DNA of 35,415 bases from an uncultured Eubacteriales bacterium (GCA_900547295.1 URGK01000016.1:1-35415); one strand, 5' to 3'; positions 23,636 through 32,594 are shown, numbered from the stretch's first letter. The notes: generated by a model from the sequence alone, not told the origin. A program made the numbers and translations.

Positions 23636-25028
23636 TATCGTCTTAAACAATGTAACCAAAAGATATGAATACGAGGAGCTTATCAAAATATTTCTTCCCG
23701 AGGACGAGTTTGAGGTATATGCCTTAGAGCAGCACAGACAGGGAGAATATATAACGCCGCAGGAGCTTGCGGAGCAGACCGGAAATCTTCCGGACAGACT
23801 GGAATTCACCCTTGATGGCGATACTAAAACTGATAAGAACAAATTAAAGGCTCAGATTTATGACAGGCTTTCAGAGCTGACAGGACAAAGACCGCCGTGG
23901 GGAACTCTTACAGGCGTAAGACCGGTCAAGCTTGCAGGTATGCTGTCTGACCCTTACAGAGAGTTTACAGAGGACTACAGGGTAAGCAGCGACAAGGCAG
24001 GAGAGCTTGTTGATATATATAATTACCAGCAGGAAAAACTGGGAAAACCATCTGAGAACTCGGCAGGCATATATGTAGGGATACCGTTTTGTCCTACGAG
24101 ATGTCTTTACTGTTCATTTACATCAAATCAGGTAGGCAGAGAGGCAATAGACGCATATCTTGAGGCGCTGTTCAGAGAAATCGAAGCAGTCGGCGCCGGC
24201 ATGGCAGAGAGAGGTATTATGGCTGAGAGTATATATATAGGCGGCGGTACGCCTACAACCCTTGACGAGTATCAGCTTGACAGACTGCTTTCACATATAG
24301 AGAAGAATATAAATCTTGAGAGCATTAAAGAATTCACCGTAGAGGCAGGCAGACCCGATACAATCACAGAGGCCAAAATACAGGCGCTTTCTGAGCATAA
24401 TATAGACAGAATAAGCATAAATCCGCAGACTATGAAAGAGGAAACCCTTCATATAATCGGCAGAAACCATACAAACAGGCAGATTTACGATGCTTTCAGT
24501 CTTGCCCGTAAATACGGACTTCCCGTAATCAACTGCGACCTCATAGCAGGGCTTCCGGAAGAAACCCCTGAGGATTTCAAAGATACGGTAAACAAAGTCG
24601 CAGAGCTTGGAGCTGAAAACATAACTGTTCACACTCTGGCAGTCAAAAGAGCCTCAAAGCTCAAGGATATAGACAGGGATTTTCATTTCAGACAGGCCGA
24701 AACGGTTTCGCAGATGCTTGCGGCAGGCAGAGAGATTTTAGATGACAAAGGCTACAGGCCGTACTATCTTTACAGACAGAAGCATATGGCCGGCAGCCTT
24801 GAAAATACAGGGTACTGCAAAGACGACACTTTCAGTGTATACAACATAAGGATTATGGAGGAGGCTCAGAGCATTATAGCTATGGGAGCCGGAGGTATCA
24901 GCAAGGTATATTACCCTGCCGAAAACAGGCTTGAAAGAGTACCTAATGTATCAAATTATGAGATATACATTTCACGAATAGATGAAATGATTGAAAGAAA
25001 AAACAGACAGATATTTAACGGGAGGTGA
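23628..25028 (+). CDS. hemZ: Oxygen-independent coproporphyrinogen dehydrogenase HemZ
   Basis: A 466-residue radical SAM protein. After an N-terminal region of about 145 residues seen in HemZ but not HemN, the cluster motif GIPFCPTRCLYCSF holds C155, C159 and C162 (CX3CX2C). It continues with YIGGGTPTTL, FTVEAGRPDTIT, DRISINPQTM and CDLIAGLPEET, the HemN/HemZ pattern. HemZ converts coproporphyrinogen III to protoporphyrinogen IX without oxygen; other haem genes are not in the window, so a different role is possible. I chose the TTG at 23628: AAAGGAGAA (23610-23618) lies 9 nt before it, while the TTG at 23607 would place that site inside the gene. It overlaps the upstream hydrolase by 8 nt. 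Confidence 0.9.
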   Translation: MYNIVLNNVTKRYEYEELIKIFLPEDEFEVYALEQHRQGEYITPQELAEQTGNLPDRLEFTLDGDTKTDKNKLKAQIYDRLSELTGQRPPWGTLTGVRPVKLAGMLSDPYREFTEDYRVSSDKAGELVDIYNYQQEKLGKPSENSAGIYVGIPFCPTRCLYCSFTSNQVGREAIDAYLEALFREIEAVGAGMAERGIMAESIYIGGGTPTTLDEYQLDRLLSHIEKNINLESIKEFTVEAGRPDTITEAKIQALSEHNIDRISINPQTMKEETLHIIGRNHTNRQIYDAFSLARKYGLPVINCDLIAGLPEETPEDFKDTVNKVAELGAENITVHTLAVKRASKLKDIDRDFHFRQAETVSQMLAAGREILDDKGYRPYYLYRQKHMAGSLENTGYCKDDTFSVYNIRIMEEAQSIIAMGAGGISKVYYPAENRLERVPNVSNYEIYISRIDEMIERKNRQIFNGR

Positions 25029-25033
25029 AAAAA

Positions 25034-26299
25034 TTGCTTACAAATGCACCAAAAGGAACGAAAGATATGCTTCCTCAGGACGCATACAAATGGAAATATG
25101 TAAGAAACGCTTTTGCGGACATCTGCGCAAAATACGGCTTCAAACAGATTGCAACACCTGTATTTGAACACACAGAGCTGTTCAAAAGAGGCGTAGGCGA
25201 CACAACCGACATCGTGCAGAAAGAGATGTATACTTTCACAGATTTCGGCAACAGAAGCATTACATTAAGACCCGAGGGAACTTCTCCTGTAGTAAGATCA
25301 TTTGTAGAGCACAAGGCTTATGCGGACCCGCAGCCTACAAAATATTTTTATGACATATCCTGCTTCAGATACGAGAAGCCTCAGTCAGGCAGACTGAGAC
25401 AGTTCCACCAGTTCGGAATAGAAACTTTCGGAACTGACAATATGCTGGCAGACGCCGAGGTTATATCCCTTGGATATGAATTTTTAAACTCTATGGGTAT
25501 TAAGGATATAGAGCTTAGAATTAACAGCATCGGATGTCCGAAGTGCAGAGAAAAGCACAGAGCTGCCCTAAGAGAATTTCTTGCAGACAAATATGATGAC
25601 CTTTGCGATACCTGCAAGGACAGATACGAGAGAAATCCTCTGAGAATATTAGACTGCAAATCACCCGTATGTCAGGAGCTGGTGCAGGGAGCGCCTGTAA
25701 TGCTGGACTACCTGTGTGACGACTGCAGGAACGCGTTCGAGGAGCTTAAGCAGAACCTTGAGGCTATGAACATTGAATATGTTGTTGACCCGGGAATTGT
25801 AAGAGGACTTGACTATTACACAAAGACAGCCTTTGAATTTGTAACTACAAGCATAGGAGCACAGGGCACTGTATGCGGCGGCGGCAGATACGACAACCTT
25901 ATAGAGGAAGTAGGAGGTCCGTCAACGCCGGGCGTGGGCTTTGGTCTTGGTATTGAAAGACTGCTTCTTACAATGGAGGCAAACGGTGTGGAAATACCAA
26001 AACCACGCGAAACAGAGGTATTTATAGTTATTATGGGCGACAGAGCCAAAAAATACGGTCTTAAGCTTGCGGGAGAGCTTAGAGCAAGCGGCATAAACAC
26101 TGAAATTGACCTGCTTGAGAGAAATATCAAGGGTCAGTTCAAGGCAGCGGACAGATCGGGAGCATCTTATGCCGTAGTTATAGGTGACAATGAAATTGAA
26201 ACAGGGATTTTAAATGTTAAAATTCTTGATAAATCCGAACAGGTAGAGGTTTCAATGGACAGTATAGTAAAGACTTTATGTGAGAAACTGGAGAAATAG
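25034..26299 (+). CDS. hisS: Histidyl-tRNA synthetase
   Basis: A 421-residue class II synthetase. Motif 1 region is around TPVFEHTELF, motif 2 is FYDISCFRYEKPQSGRLRQF with the conserved R-x-R-E-F-x-Q-like pattern, the histidine A motif is GLDYYTKTAFEFV, and motif 3 is GVGFGLGIERLLL. A C-terminal anticodon-binding domain follows. The start is a TTG at 25034 (product begins MLTNAPKGTKDML as family members do), with GGAGGTG at 25021-25027; a GTG within that site is a poorer choice. The gene begins 5 nt after hemZ. aspS, which often follows hisS in Clostridia, is replaced here by nadD 3 nt after the stop. Confidence 0.97.
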   Translation: MLTNAPKGTKDMLPQDAYKWKYVRNAFADICAKYGFKQIATPVFEHTELFKRGVGDTTDIVQKEMYTFTDFGNRSITLRPEGTSPVVRSFVEHKAYADPQPTKYFYDISCFRYEKPQSGRLRQFHQFGIETFGTDNMLADAEVISLGYEFLNSMGIKDIELRINSIGCPKCREKHRAALREFLADKYDDLCDTCKDRYERNPLRILDCKSPVCQELVQGAPVMLDYLCDDCRNAFEELKQNLEAMNIEYVVDPGIVRGLDYYTKTAFEFVTTSIGAQGTVCGGGRYDNLIEEVGGPSTPGVGFGLGIERLLLTMEANGVEIPKPRETEVFIVIMGDRAKKYGLKLAGELRASGINTEIDLLERNIKGQFKAADRSGASYAVVIGDNEIETGILNVKILDKSEQVEVSMDSIVKTLCEKLEK

Positions 26300-26302
26300 C
26301 AA

Positions 26303-26908
26303 ATGACTAAGATAGGGATATTTGGAGGGAGCTTTGATCCGATACATTTCGGACATATATACCTTGCAATGCAGGCAAAGGACGAGGCGGAGCTGGACAG
26401 AATAATATTTGTTCCTGCAAACCTGCAACCCTTCAAACTTGACAGAAAAGCCACAGACGGCAGACACAGGGCGGAGATGATAGAGCTTTCGGTTCAGAAT
26501 TATGACGGAGCCATAGTTTCACCGTATGAGCTTAACAGGGACGAAGTTTCATATACAGTGAACACACTCAGACATTTCAGAGACGAGTTTGGAAACAGCG
26601 CTGAAATCTATTTCATAACGGGAACCGACGCTTTCCTCAAAATTGATACGTGGAAAAACGCCGATGAAATACTTTCGGGATATTCGTTTATCATAGGCTC
26701 AAGACCAGGCTACAGAGATGACGAGCTTAAAGCCAAGATAGACGAGCTTAAATCAAAATACGGCTGCAATATAATTGTGGTGCACAATACCCAGATTGAT
26801 GTTTCATCTACAGAGCTGAGAGAGAAGCTCAAAAACGGAGAGTCTGTCAAAGACTATATAAATCCTAAGGTTGAAAGGTATATACAGGAGAATGGACTAT
26901 ATAAATAA
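26303..26908 (+). CDS. nadD: Nicotinate-nucleotide adenylyltransferase
   Basis: A 201-residue nucleotidyltransferase that forms deamido-NAD from nicotinate mononucleotide and ATP. The nucleotide-binding signature GSFDPIHFGH is at residues 9-18, FVPANLQPFK near 35-44 is the P-A-x-x-x-P-x-K segment, TGTDAFLKIDTWK lies near 108-120, and DVSSTELREKL is the C-terminal S-S-T-x-x-R motif. It starts almost directly after hisS, and its last 17 nt overlap the next gene, yqeK, a conserved nadD neighbour. Confidence 0.96.
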   Translation: MTKIGIFGGSFDPIHFGHIYLAMQAKDEAELDRIIFVPANLQPFKLDRKATDGRHRAEMIELSVQNYDGAIVSPYELNRDEVSYTVNTLRHFRDEFGNSAEIYFITGTDAFLKIDTWKNADEILSGYSFIIGSRPGYRDDELKAKIDELKSKYGCNIIVVHNTQIDVSSTELREKLKNGESVKDYINPKVERYIQENGLYK

Positions 26909-27779
26909 GTGTCTTGAATATATAGATAAAAACCTCAAGGAATCAAGAAAACAGCATACTTTCGGAGTTGTAGAAACGGCAAAGCAGCTTGCGGCGGCAT
27001 ATAATCAGGATGTTTCAAAAGCCGAAACTGCCGCTCTGTTTCACGACATAGCAAAGCCTCTCTCGGCAGAGGAGTCCGATGAGGAGGTCAGAAAGTTTAA
27101 TATAGGTCAGGAATTTATCGGAAATACAAATCTGGCTCACGGCAGAATAGCCGCCTGCTGGGCGGAAAAGTATTACGGCATAGAGGATAAGGATATTCTC
27201 AATGCAATCAGGTATCACACATCTGCAAGGGCAGGGATGTCTGTGCTCGAAAAGATAATATTTGTTGCAGATGCAGTAGAGCCGGGCAGGACATATCCCG
27301 AGGCCGCAGAACTTCGCAAAAAGGCCTTTGATGACCTTGAGGGAGTGTACGAGTTTATTCTCAAATGGACCGTTGACGATCTTAAACAAAAAGGAATCGA
27401 TCCCGGCAGGGATACTATAGAAGCATATAAGGAGTGTTTTATGAACAGTAAGGAAATGGCGCTGTTTGCAGCTAAGACATTAGATGCAAAAAAAGGCGGA
27501 GATGTAATGATTATCGACATCGCTGAGAAATCTTCCTTTGCAGATTATTTCGTACTTGTAACTGCGGGAAGCGAAAGACAGCTGAATGCGCTTGTCGATG
27601 AAATGGAATTTGTTTTTGAAAAGGAAGGTATTTTTGTAAAGAGCATAGAGGGAAAGCCTTCGTCCGGCTGGATGCTTATGGACTACGGCGATATCATAGT
27701 CAATGTTCTTACAGAGCAGATGCGAGATAAATACAGCATAGAAAAAATCTGGGGAGACTGCAGCACACTGGATTTTTAA
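26892..27779 (+). CDS. yqeK-rsfS: YqeK HD-domain Ap4A hydrolase fused in frame to ribosome silencing factor RsfS
   Basis: One frame of 295 residues carries two proteins that are usually separate. Residues 1-183 are YqeK: KQHTFGVVETA (H22), ALFHDIAKPL (H51, D52), NLAHGRIAA and IRYHTSA, the ligands of a di-metal HD phosphohydrolase that splits Ap4A symmetrically. Residues 184-295 are complete RsfS: SKEMALFAAKTLDAKKGGD, ADYFVLVTAGSERQLNALVD and GWMLMDYGDIIVNV; RsfS binds ribosomal protein uL14 and blocks subunit joining in starvation. Both halves have their normal single-protein lengths. At the junction, AAGGAG (27429-27434) stands 6 nt before ATG 27441 (Met184), so RsfS can also be made alone. 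The start at 26892 overlaps nadD; the AGGAG next to it is very close, and TTG 26871 is an alternative. Confidence 0.88.
   Translation: MDYINKCLEYIDKNLKESRKQHTFGVVETAKQLAAAYNQDVSKAETAALFHDIAKPLSAEESDEEVRKFNIGQEFIGNTNLAHGRIAACWAEKYYGIEDKDILNAIRYHTSARAGMSVLEKIIFVADAVEPGRTYPEAAELRKKAFDDLEGVYEFILKWTVDDLKQKGIDPGRDTIEAYKECFMNSKEMALFAAKTLDAKKGGDVMIIDIAEKSSFADYFVLVTAGSERQLNALVDEMEFVFEKEGIFVKSIEGKPSSGWMLMDYGDIIVNVLTEQMRDKYSIEKIWGDCSTLDF
27429..27443 (+). promoter_or_regulatory. Internal ribosome binding site and ATG at the YqeK/RsfS junction
   Basis: AAGGAG (27429-27434), six bases and ATG (27441-27443) in the same frame as the fusion. It would start a 112-residue RsfS, close to the length of free-standing RsfS (about 115). 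Confidence 0.7.
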
Positions 27780-27801
27780 TTGATAACCGGAGGATACAGA
27801 A

Positions 27802-30273
27802 ATGAACGAAAGATATAATTTCAGAGAAATAGAAAAGAAATGGCAGAAATACTGGGCTGACAACAATACTTTCAAAATGGAAGAAAAGCCGGATATGGAA
27901 AAGTACTATGTACTTGAAATGTTCCCCTATCCGTCAGGAAAGCTTCATATGGGTCATGTAAGAAACTATTCAATAGGTGACGTTGTTGCAAGATTTAAGA
28001 ATATGCAGGGCTATAACGTGCTTCACCCTATGGGCTTTGACTCTTTCGGACTTCCTGCAGAGAATGCGGCAATCAAGCACGGAGTTGCGCCGGATATCTG
28101 GACATGGGACAATATACACGAAATGGAGGAGCAGCTTTCAGAGCTGGGTCTTTCTTATGACTGGGACAGAGAAGTATGTACCTGTCACCCTGATTACTAT
28201 AAATGGATGCAGTGGATTTTCATTCAGTTCTACAAAAAAGGACTGGCATACAAAAAAGAAAATCCTGTAAACTGGTGTCCTGACTGCCAGACAGTTCTGG
28301 CAAACGAACAGGTTGTTGACGGCGTATGCGAAAGATGCGGAGCGCCTGTAGGCAAGAAAAACCTTTCACAGTGGTACTTCAAGATTACAGATTACGCTGA
28401 AAGACTTCTCAAGAACCTGGATACACTTGACGGCTGGCCAAACAAGGTTAAGATTATGCAGAAAAACTGGATAGGCAAATCCGTAGGCGCAGAGGTTGAC
28501 TTTGCAATTAAAGACGACGAAAGAAAGCTCAAGATATTCACAACAAGAGTTGATACACTCTTTGGTGTAACATATATGGTACTTGCACCTGAGCATCCGT
28601 ATGTAAACAGCCTTGTTGAAGGCACAGAATACGAGCAGGCTGTAAAGGAATATATCGACAGATGCCAGCATATGAGCGACATCGAGAGAACTTCAACCAG
28701 CAATGAAAAAACAGGCGTATTCATAGGCAAATATGCAATCAATCCTGTAAACGGCAAGGAAGTTCCGATCTACATTTCAGACTATGTACTGATGGGATAC
28801 GGTACAGGAGCTATTATGGCCGTACCTGCTCACGATGAGAGAGACTTTGACTTTGCAACTAAGTTCGGTCTTGATATCATACCTGTAGTAGATCCGGGAA
28901 ATCCTGATATAGATGTAAACAACCTCAAGGAAGCCTTTGTTGCTGAGGGTACTATGATAAATTCCGGCAAATTCGACGGAATGAACAACCGCGAAGCTAT
29001 CAAAAAGGTTATCGAATGGGTTGAAGAAGAGGGCATAGGCAAGGCTACCGTAAACTACAGATTAAGAGACTGGCTTATTTCAAGACAGAGATACTGGGGT
29101 ACTCCTATACCTATGATTCACTGCGAGCACTGCGGCTGGGTTCCTGAAAAGGAAGAAAATCTGCCGGTACTGCTGCCTACAGACATTGAATTTACAGGCA
29201 AGGGCGAATCTCCGATAGCAACAAGCAAAACCTTTGTTGATACAGTATGTCCTGTATGCGGAGCGCCTGCAAAGAGAGAAATCGACACTATGGATACATT
29301 CCTGGATTCATCGTGGTATTTCCTCAGATACTGCGATCCTAAGAATGAAAACGAAGTATTTGATAAAGAAAAAGTGAAATACTGGATGAATGTTGACCAG
29401 TATATAGGTGGAGTAGAGCACGCTATTTTACACCTGATGTACGCAAGATTTTTCCAGATGGCTTTATATGATTTAGGTCTTGTAACAGATGAAGAACCGT
29501 TCAAGAACCTGCTTACACAGGGTATGGTAAACAAAGACGGCAAGAAGATGAGTAAATCTTTAGGAAACGTAGTAAGTCCTGCCGAAATACTTGAAAAATA
29601 CGGAGCAGATACAGCACGTCTGTTTATACTGTTCGCAGCGCCTCCTGAAAAGGAACTCGACTGGTCGGATGCCGGTGTTGAGGGCAGCTTCAGATTTTTA
29701 AACAGAGTATACAGACTTGTATATGAAACTGTTCAGAAATACGGCTTCAAGACTACAGACTTTGAAATCAGAAACGATAACGACAAGCAGCTTAACTATA
29801 TGGCAAACTATGCGGTTAAGAAAGTTTCAGATGATGCCGGCGGAAGATTCCAGTTCAATACGGCAATAAGTACAATTATGGAATTTGTAAACGAGCTTTA
29901 CCGTTACAAGGAGCTTCCTGATGTAAATGAGGGCCTTATTAATGCCTGCATAGAAAAGCTGGTACTCATTCTTTCACCGTTTACACCTCATGTATGCGAG
30001 GAAATGTGGGAGTATCTGGGACACACAGGTTCATTATATAACGTCGGCTGGCCTGCTTACGATGAAAGCGCGCTTGTTAAAGACAGCGTTGAAATAGTAA
30101 TTCAGATTAACGGCAAGGTTAAGGAAAAAATGAGCGTTGCCAGCGGACTTGGCAGAGATGAGCTTCAGAAGACTGTTATGGAAAGCGAAGCTGCAGTAAG
30201 AGCAGTGGACGGCAGAAATATTGTAAAAGTAATTGCAGTACCTGACAAACTGGTAAATATCGTTGTTAAATAA
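27802..30273 (+). CDS. leuS: Leucyl-tRNA synthetase
   Basis: An 823-residue class I synthetase. The HIGH-type motif is in PYPSGKLHMGHVRN (about residues 43-56), a zinc-ribbon-like pair of CxxC motifs (WCPDCQ and CERCGAP) lies near 158-180, the CP1 editing domain includes GTGAIMAVPAHDERDFDFA (about 335-353), and KMSKS is at 582-586. The C-terminal anticodon and tail domains complete it. GGAGGATACAG precedes the ATG. It follows yqeK/rsfS by 22 nt, the usual nadD-yqeK-rsfS-leuS order. Confidence 0.98.
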   Translation: MNERYNFREIEKKWQKYWADNNTFKMEEKPDMEKYYVLEMFPYPSGKLHMGHVRNYSIGDVVARFKNMQGYNVLHPMGFDSFGLPAENAAIKHGVAPDIWTWDNIHEMEEQLSELGLSYDWDREVCTCHPDYYKWMQWIFIQFYKKGLAYKKENPVNWCPDCQTVLANEQVVDGVCERCGAPVGKKNLSQWYFKITDYAERLLKNLDTLDGWPNKVKIMQKNWIGKSVGAEVDFAIKDDERKLKIFTTRVDTLFGVTYMVLAPEHPYVNSLVEGTEYEQAVKEYIDRCQHMSDIERTSTSNEKTGVFIGKYAINPVNGKEVPIYISDYVLMGYGTGAIMAVPAHDERDFDFATKFGLDIIPVVDPGNPDIDVNNLKEAFVAEGTMINSGKFDGMNNREAIKKVIEWVEEEGIGKATVNYRLRDWLISRQRYWGTPIPMIHCEHCGWVPEKEENLPVLLPTDIEFTGKGESPIATSKTFVDTVCPVCGAPAKREIDTMDTFLDSSWYFLRYCDPKNENEVFDKEKVKYWMNVDQYIGGVEHAILHLMYARFFQMALYDLGLVTDEEPFKNLLTQGMVNKDGKKMSKSLGNVVSPAEILEKYGADTARLFILFAAPPEKELDWSDAGVEGSFRFLNRVYRLVYETVQKYGFKTTDFEIRNDNDKQLNYMANYAVKKVSDDAGGRFQFNTAISTIMEFVNELYRYKELPDVNEGLINACIEKLVLILSPFTPHVCEEMWEYLGHTGSLYNVGWPAYDESALVKDSVEIVIQINGKVKEKMSVASGLGRDELQKTVMESEAAVRAVDGRNIVKVIAVPDKLVNIVVK

Positions 30274-30307
30274 TGGCCATCTGAAGATATAGATGGAGAG
30301 ATAATTT

Positions 30308-31984
30308 ATGAAACAAAACACAAATAAAAAGGAAAGTCAGGGCCTCAAGGTTATCCCCATAGGCGGGCTTAACGGTATAGGCAAGAATATGACGCTTCTG
30401 GAATATCAGGATCAGATACTTGTCATAGACTGCGGCATGACTTTCCCTGAAGATGAGATGTACGGTATAGATATTGTGCTTCCGGATTTTTCTTATCTGC
30501 AGACTGCGGGCAAGAAGATAAAAGGTGTGATTTTAACACACGGACACGAGGACCATATCGGAGCAATACCGTATTTTCTCAAGGTGATTAACGCACCTAT
30601 ATACGGAACAAGACTTACACTTGGTCTTGTCAAAAGCAAACTTGAAGAACACGGCCTCAAGGCCAGACTTAATACAATCAAACCCGGTGACAAATTCAAG
30701 CTGGGACCCTTTGGAGTTGAAACCATAAGGACAACTCATTCCATTGCAGATGCAGTATGCTTCTGCATAGATACTCCTGCGGGCAGGATATTCCATACGG
30801 GAGATTTCAAAATAGACTATACTCCTGTAGACGGCGAGCCGATAAACTTTACGAAGCTTGCCGAAATAGGGGCCAAGGGTGTAACGTTGATGATGGCGGA
30901 CAGCACCAATGCTTTAAGACCGGGATTTACAGCTTCCGAAAAGGTTGTAGGTGAAACCCTTGCAAACATATTTGAAGATGTAAACCAGAGAATTATAATT
31001 GCGACATTTTCGTCAAACGTGCACAGGGTGCAGAAGATAATAGATAATGCAGTCAAATGCAAAAGGAAAGTCGCTATTTCAGGCAGAAGTATGGAAAATG
31101 TGGTTAAAATAGCCATGGAACTTGGGTATCTGTCGGTGCCTGCGGGTACTCTTGTGGATATCAAAAAGATAAACACGATACCTGACAGGCAGCTTCTGAT
31201 TATAACTACGGGAAGTCAGGGAGAGCCGATGTCCGCTCTTTCAAGAATGGCTTCAAATGATCACAAGTCGGTACAGATTAAAAAAGGTGACGTAGTAATA
31301 TTATCGTCAACTCCTGTTCCCGGCAATGAAAAAATGGTATCCAATGTAGTAAACAAGCTTATCGAAAAGGAAGCGACCGTAATCTACTCGGATATTGCAG
31401 ACACTCACGTTTCAGGTCACGCCTGTGAGGAGGAACTCAAGATAATGCACTCGCTTATCAAGCCTAAGTTCTTTATGCCTGTTCACGGCGAGGCAAGACA
31501 TTTAATGGCTCACAAGGAAATCGCCAAAAATCTGGGAATGAAAAACAATTCTATTTTCATTCTTGAAAACGGACAGATTTTAAATCTTACAAGAAGACGC
31601 GCCGAGATTTTAAAGGAAACAGTTCCGGCGGAGGATATTCTCGTAGACGGTCTTGGCGTTGGAGATGTAGGCAATATAGTATTGAGGGACAGAAGGCTTC
31701 TGTCAGAGTCCGGCCTTATAATTGTAGTTGCGGCCATAGACAGGGAACGTAATGTGGTATCAGGACCTGATATTATCTCAAGAGGCTTTGTCTATGTCAG
31801 AGAAAACGAGGACCTTATAGAAGATGCGCGCAGCCTAGTTGAAAAAACACTTAACAACTGCCGCAGCAGAAACACAAGAGACTGGACTGCGATGAAATCA
31901 ATGGTAAGAGATTCACTTCGCACATTTATATATGAAAAAACAAAGAGAAATCCGGTAATACTGCCGATATTCTTAGAAGTATAA
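30308..31984 (+). CDS. rnj: Ribonuclease J
   Basis: A 558-residue beta-CASP metallo-beta-lactamase nuclease for 5'-3' exonuclease and endonuclease RNA decay and maturation. Metal site LTHGHEDHIGA (H78, H80, D82, H83), FHTGDFKID, and MADSTNA are the MBL motifs; the beta-CASP part contains ATFSSNVHR, AISGRSMENVV and TTGSQGEPMSAL; MPVHGEARHL is the last ligand motif. The C-terminal domain (about 450-558) is present. GGAGAG lies upstream of the ATG. A YlbF-family gene starts 20 nt later. I cannot tell J1 from J2 by sequence; only one copy is seen. Confidence 0.96.
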   Translation: MKQNTNKKESQGLKVIPIGGLNGIGKNMTLLEYQDQILVIDCGMTFPEDEMYGIDIVLPDFSYLQTAGKKIKGVILTHGHEDHIGAIPYFLKVINAPIYGTRLTLGLVKSKLEEHGLKARLNTIKPGDKFKLGPFGVETIRTTHSIADAVCFCIDTPAGRIFHTGDFKIDYTPVDGEPINFTKLAEIGAKGVTLMMADSTNALRPGFTASEKVVGETLANIFEDVNQRIIIATFSSNVHRVQKIIDNAVKCKRKVAISGRSMENVVKIAMELGYLSVPAGTLVDIKKINTIPDRQLLIITTGSQGEPMSALSRMASNDHKSVQIKKGDVVILSSTPVPGNEKMVSNVVNKLIEKEATVIYSDIADTHVSGHACEEELKIMHSLIKPKFFMPVHGEARHLMAHKEIAKNLGMKNNSIFILENGQILNLTRRRAEILKETVPAEDILVDGLGVGDVGNIVLRDRRLLSESGLIIVVAAIDRERNVVSGPDIISRGFVYVRENEDLIEDARSLVEKTLNNCRSRNTRDWTAMKSMVRDSLRTFIYEKTKRNPVILPIFLEV

Positions 31985-32003
31985 TCACGAAAGGAGTTAA
32001 TTT

Positions 32004-32360
32004 ATGAATGTTTATGATCAGGCTCACATTTTAGCGAAGGCTATAAAAGAATGTGAAGAATACAAACAGTATATGAACGCCAAAAATATGATTGCACAGA
32101 ATCCTGACCTTGACAAGATGATACAGGATTTTCAGGCGAAGCAGCTTGAAATGCAGGCAAAACAGATTGCAGGAGAGGAAATGGACGCCGAAGCGGTTGC
32201 CAAGATGCAGGAGCTTATGACTATTATGATGCAGGATCCCGCTGCTGCGCAGTATGTACAGTGCGAAATGAGATTTGCGCTGATGATGCAGGATGTATAT
32301 CAGATATTAAACGAAACTATGATGCCTGCCGGCAGCGGAAACAGCCAGGGTGCAAACTAG
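32004..32360 (+). CDS. YlbF-family regulator
   Basis: A 118-residue, largely alpha-helical protein with AHILAKAIKECEEYKQYMNA at its start, NPDLDKMIQDFQAKQLEMQ in the middle and an acidic, methionine-rich C-terminal half. This is the YlbF/YmcA pattern; in Bacillus those proteins form a complex that modulates RNase Y-dependent mRNA processing and sporulation. The position directly behind RNase J fits a role in RNA turnover, though this is inference. AAAGGAG precedes the ATG. A promoter for efp begins just after the stop. Confidence 0.8.
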   Translation: MNVYDQAHILAKAIKECEEYKQYMNAKNMIAQNPDLDKMIQDFQAKQLEMQAKQIAGEEMDAEAVAKMQELMTIMMQDPAAAQYVQCEMRFALMMQDVYQILNETMMPAGSGNSQGAN

Positions 32361-32363
32361 TAC

Positions 32364-32391
32364 TTGCAAGAACTGGTATATTTGATATAAT
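32364..32391 (+). promoter_or_regulatory. Extended -10 promoter of efp
   Basis: TTGCAA (32364-32369), 16 bp spacer and TATAAT (32386-32391), with TGA just before the hexamer making an extended -10. The start would be near 32398, which leaves a leader of about 197 nt before efp. Confidence 0.75.
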
Positions 32392-32450
32392 AGTAGTTAA
32401 TATGAGAGATTGATTTGACTTGGCAATGGTGTGATTTGTCTGATGAATTT

Positions 32451-32482
32451 GGCGGCTCATTTCACTCGCCGGGTTAGGTCTG
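32451..32482 (+). repeat. Imperfect direct repeat, copy 1, in the efp leader
   Basis: A 32-nt unit whose second copy lies 93 nt downstream; 26 of 32 positions agree. Each copy forms a small hairpin closed by four pairs (GGCG with CGCC here) around a 12-nt loop containing CATTTCA, followed by GGGTTAGGTCTG. Confidence 0.7.
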
Positions 32483-32543
32483 CGCCGTAAACTTCAGCCA
32501 ATCGTGCTTTGCACTCTTGGGAAGTCATGACGTTCGACCTACC

Positions 32544-32575
32544 GGCAGCGCATTTCATTTGCTGGGTCAGGTCTG
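32544..32575 (+). repeat. Imperfect direct repeat, copy 2, in the efp leader
   Basis: Second copy of the 32-nt unit. The closing stem is GGCA with TGCT; relative to copy 1 one G-C pair has become A-T on both sides and another is G-T, so the hairpin is kept by a compensatory change. The tail is GGGTCAGGTCTG. Confidence 0.7.
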
Positions 32576-32594
32576 AAAGAATGGAGAGATATTT

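Larger units (their letters stand above)
32398..32594 (+). promoter_or_regulatory. Long structured 5' leader of efp, candidate cis-regulatory RNA
   Basis: The leader can form a long outer helix: GCCGG and TAGGTC of 32468-32480 (GT bulged) with GACCTACCGGC at 32536-32546, 11 bp. Inside it an extended hairpin covers 32491-32525: ACTTC/GAAGT, CCAA/TTGG and GTGC/GCAC with a 3-nt loop, 13 bp in all. The segment 32536-32546 can instead pair with 32561-32573, the second copy of a repeat (10 of 11 positions), so two exclusive folds exist. No T run follows, so control, if any, may act on translation or RNA stability; GGAG (32583-32586) is the efp ribosome binding site. I do not recognise a known riboswitch, T-box or leader family. 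Pairings are seen in the sequence; a regulatory role is inferred. Confidence 0.55.

Noticed and set aside
32565..32590. Resemblance of the end of the efp leader (GGTCAGGTCTGAAAG) to the conserved loop of bacterial SRP RNA (GGTCAGGTCCGGAAG).
   Set aside because: The part after the tetraloop (GGAAGCAG in SRP RNA) and the pairing stem are not present, and the element runs directly into the efp ribosome binding site. I take it as chance similarity.
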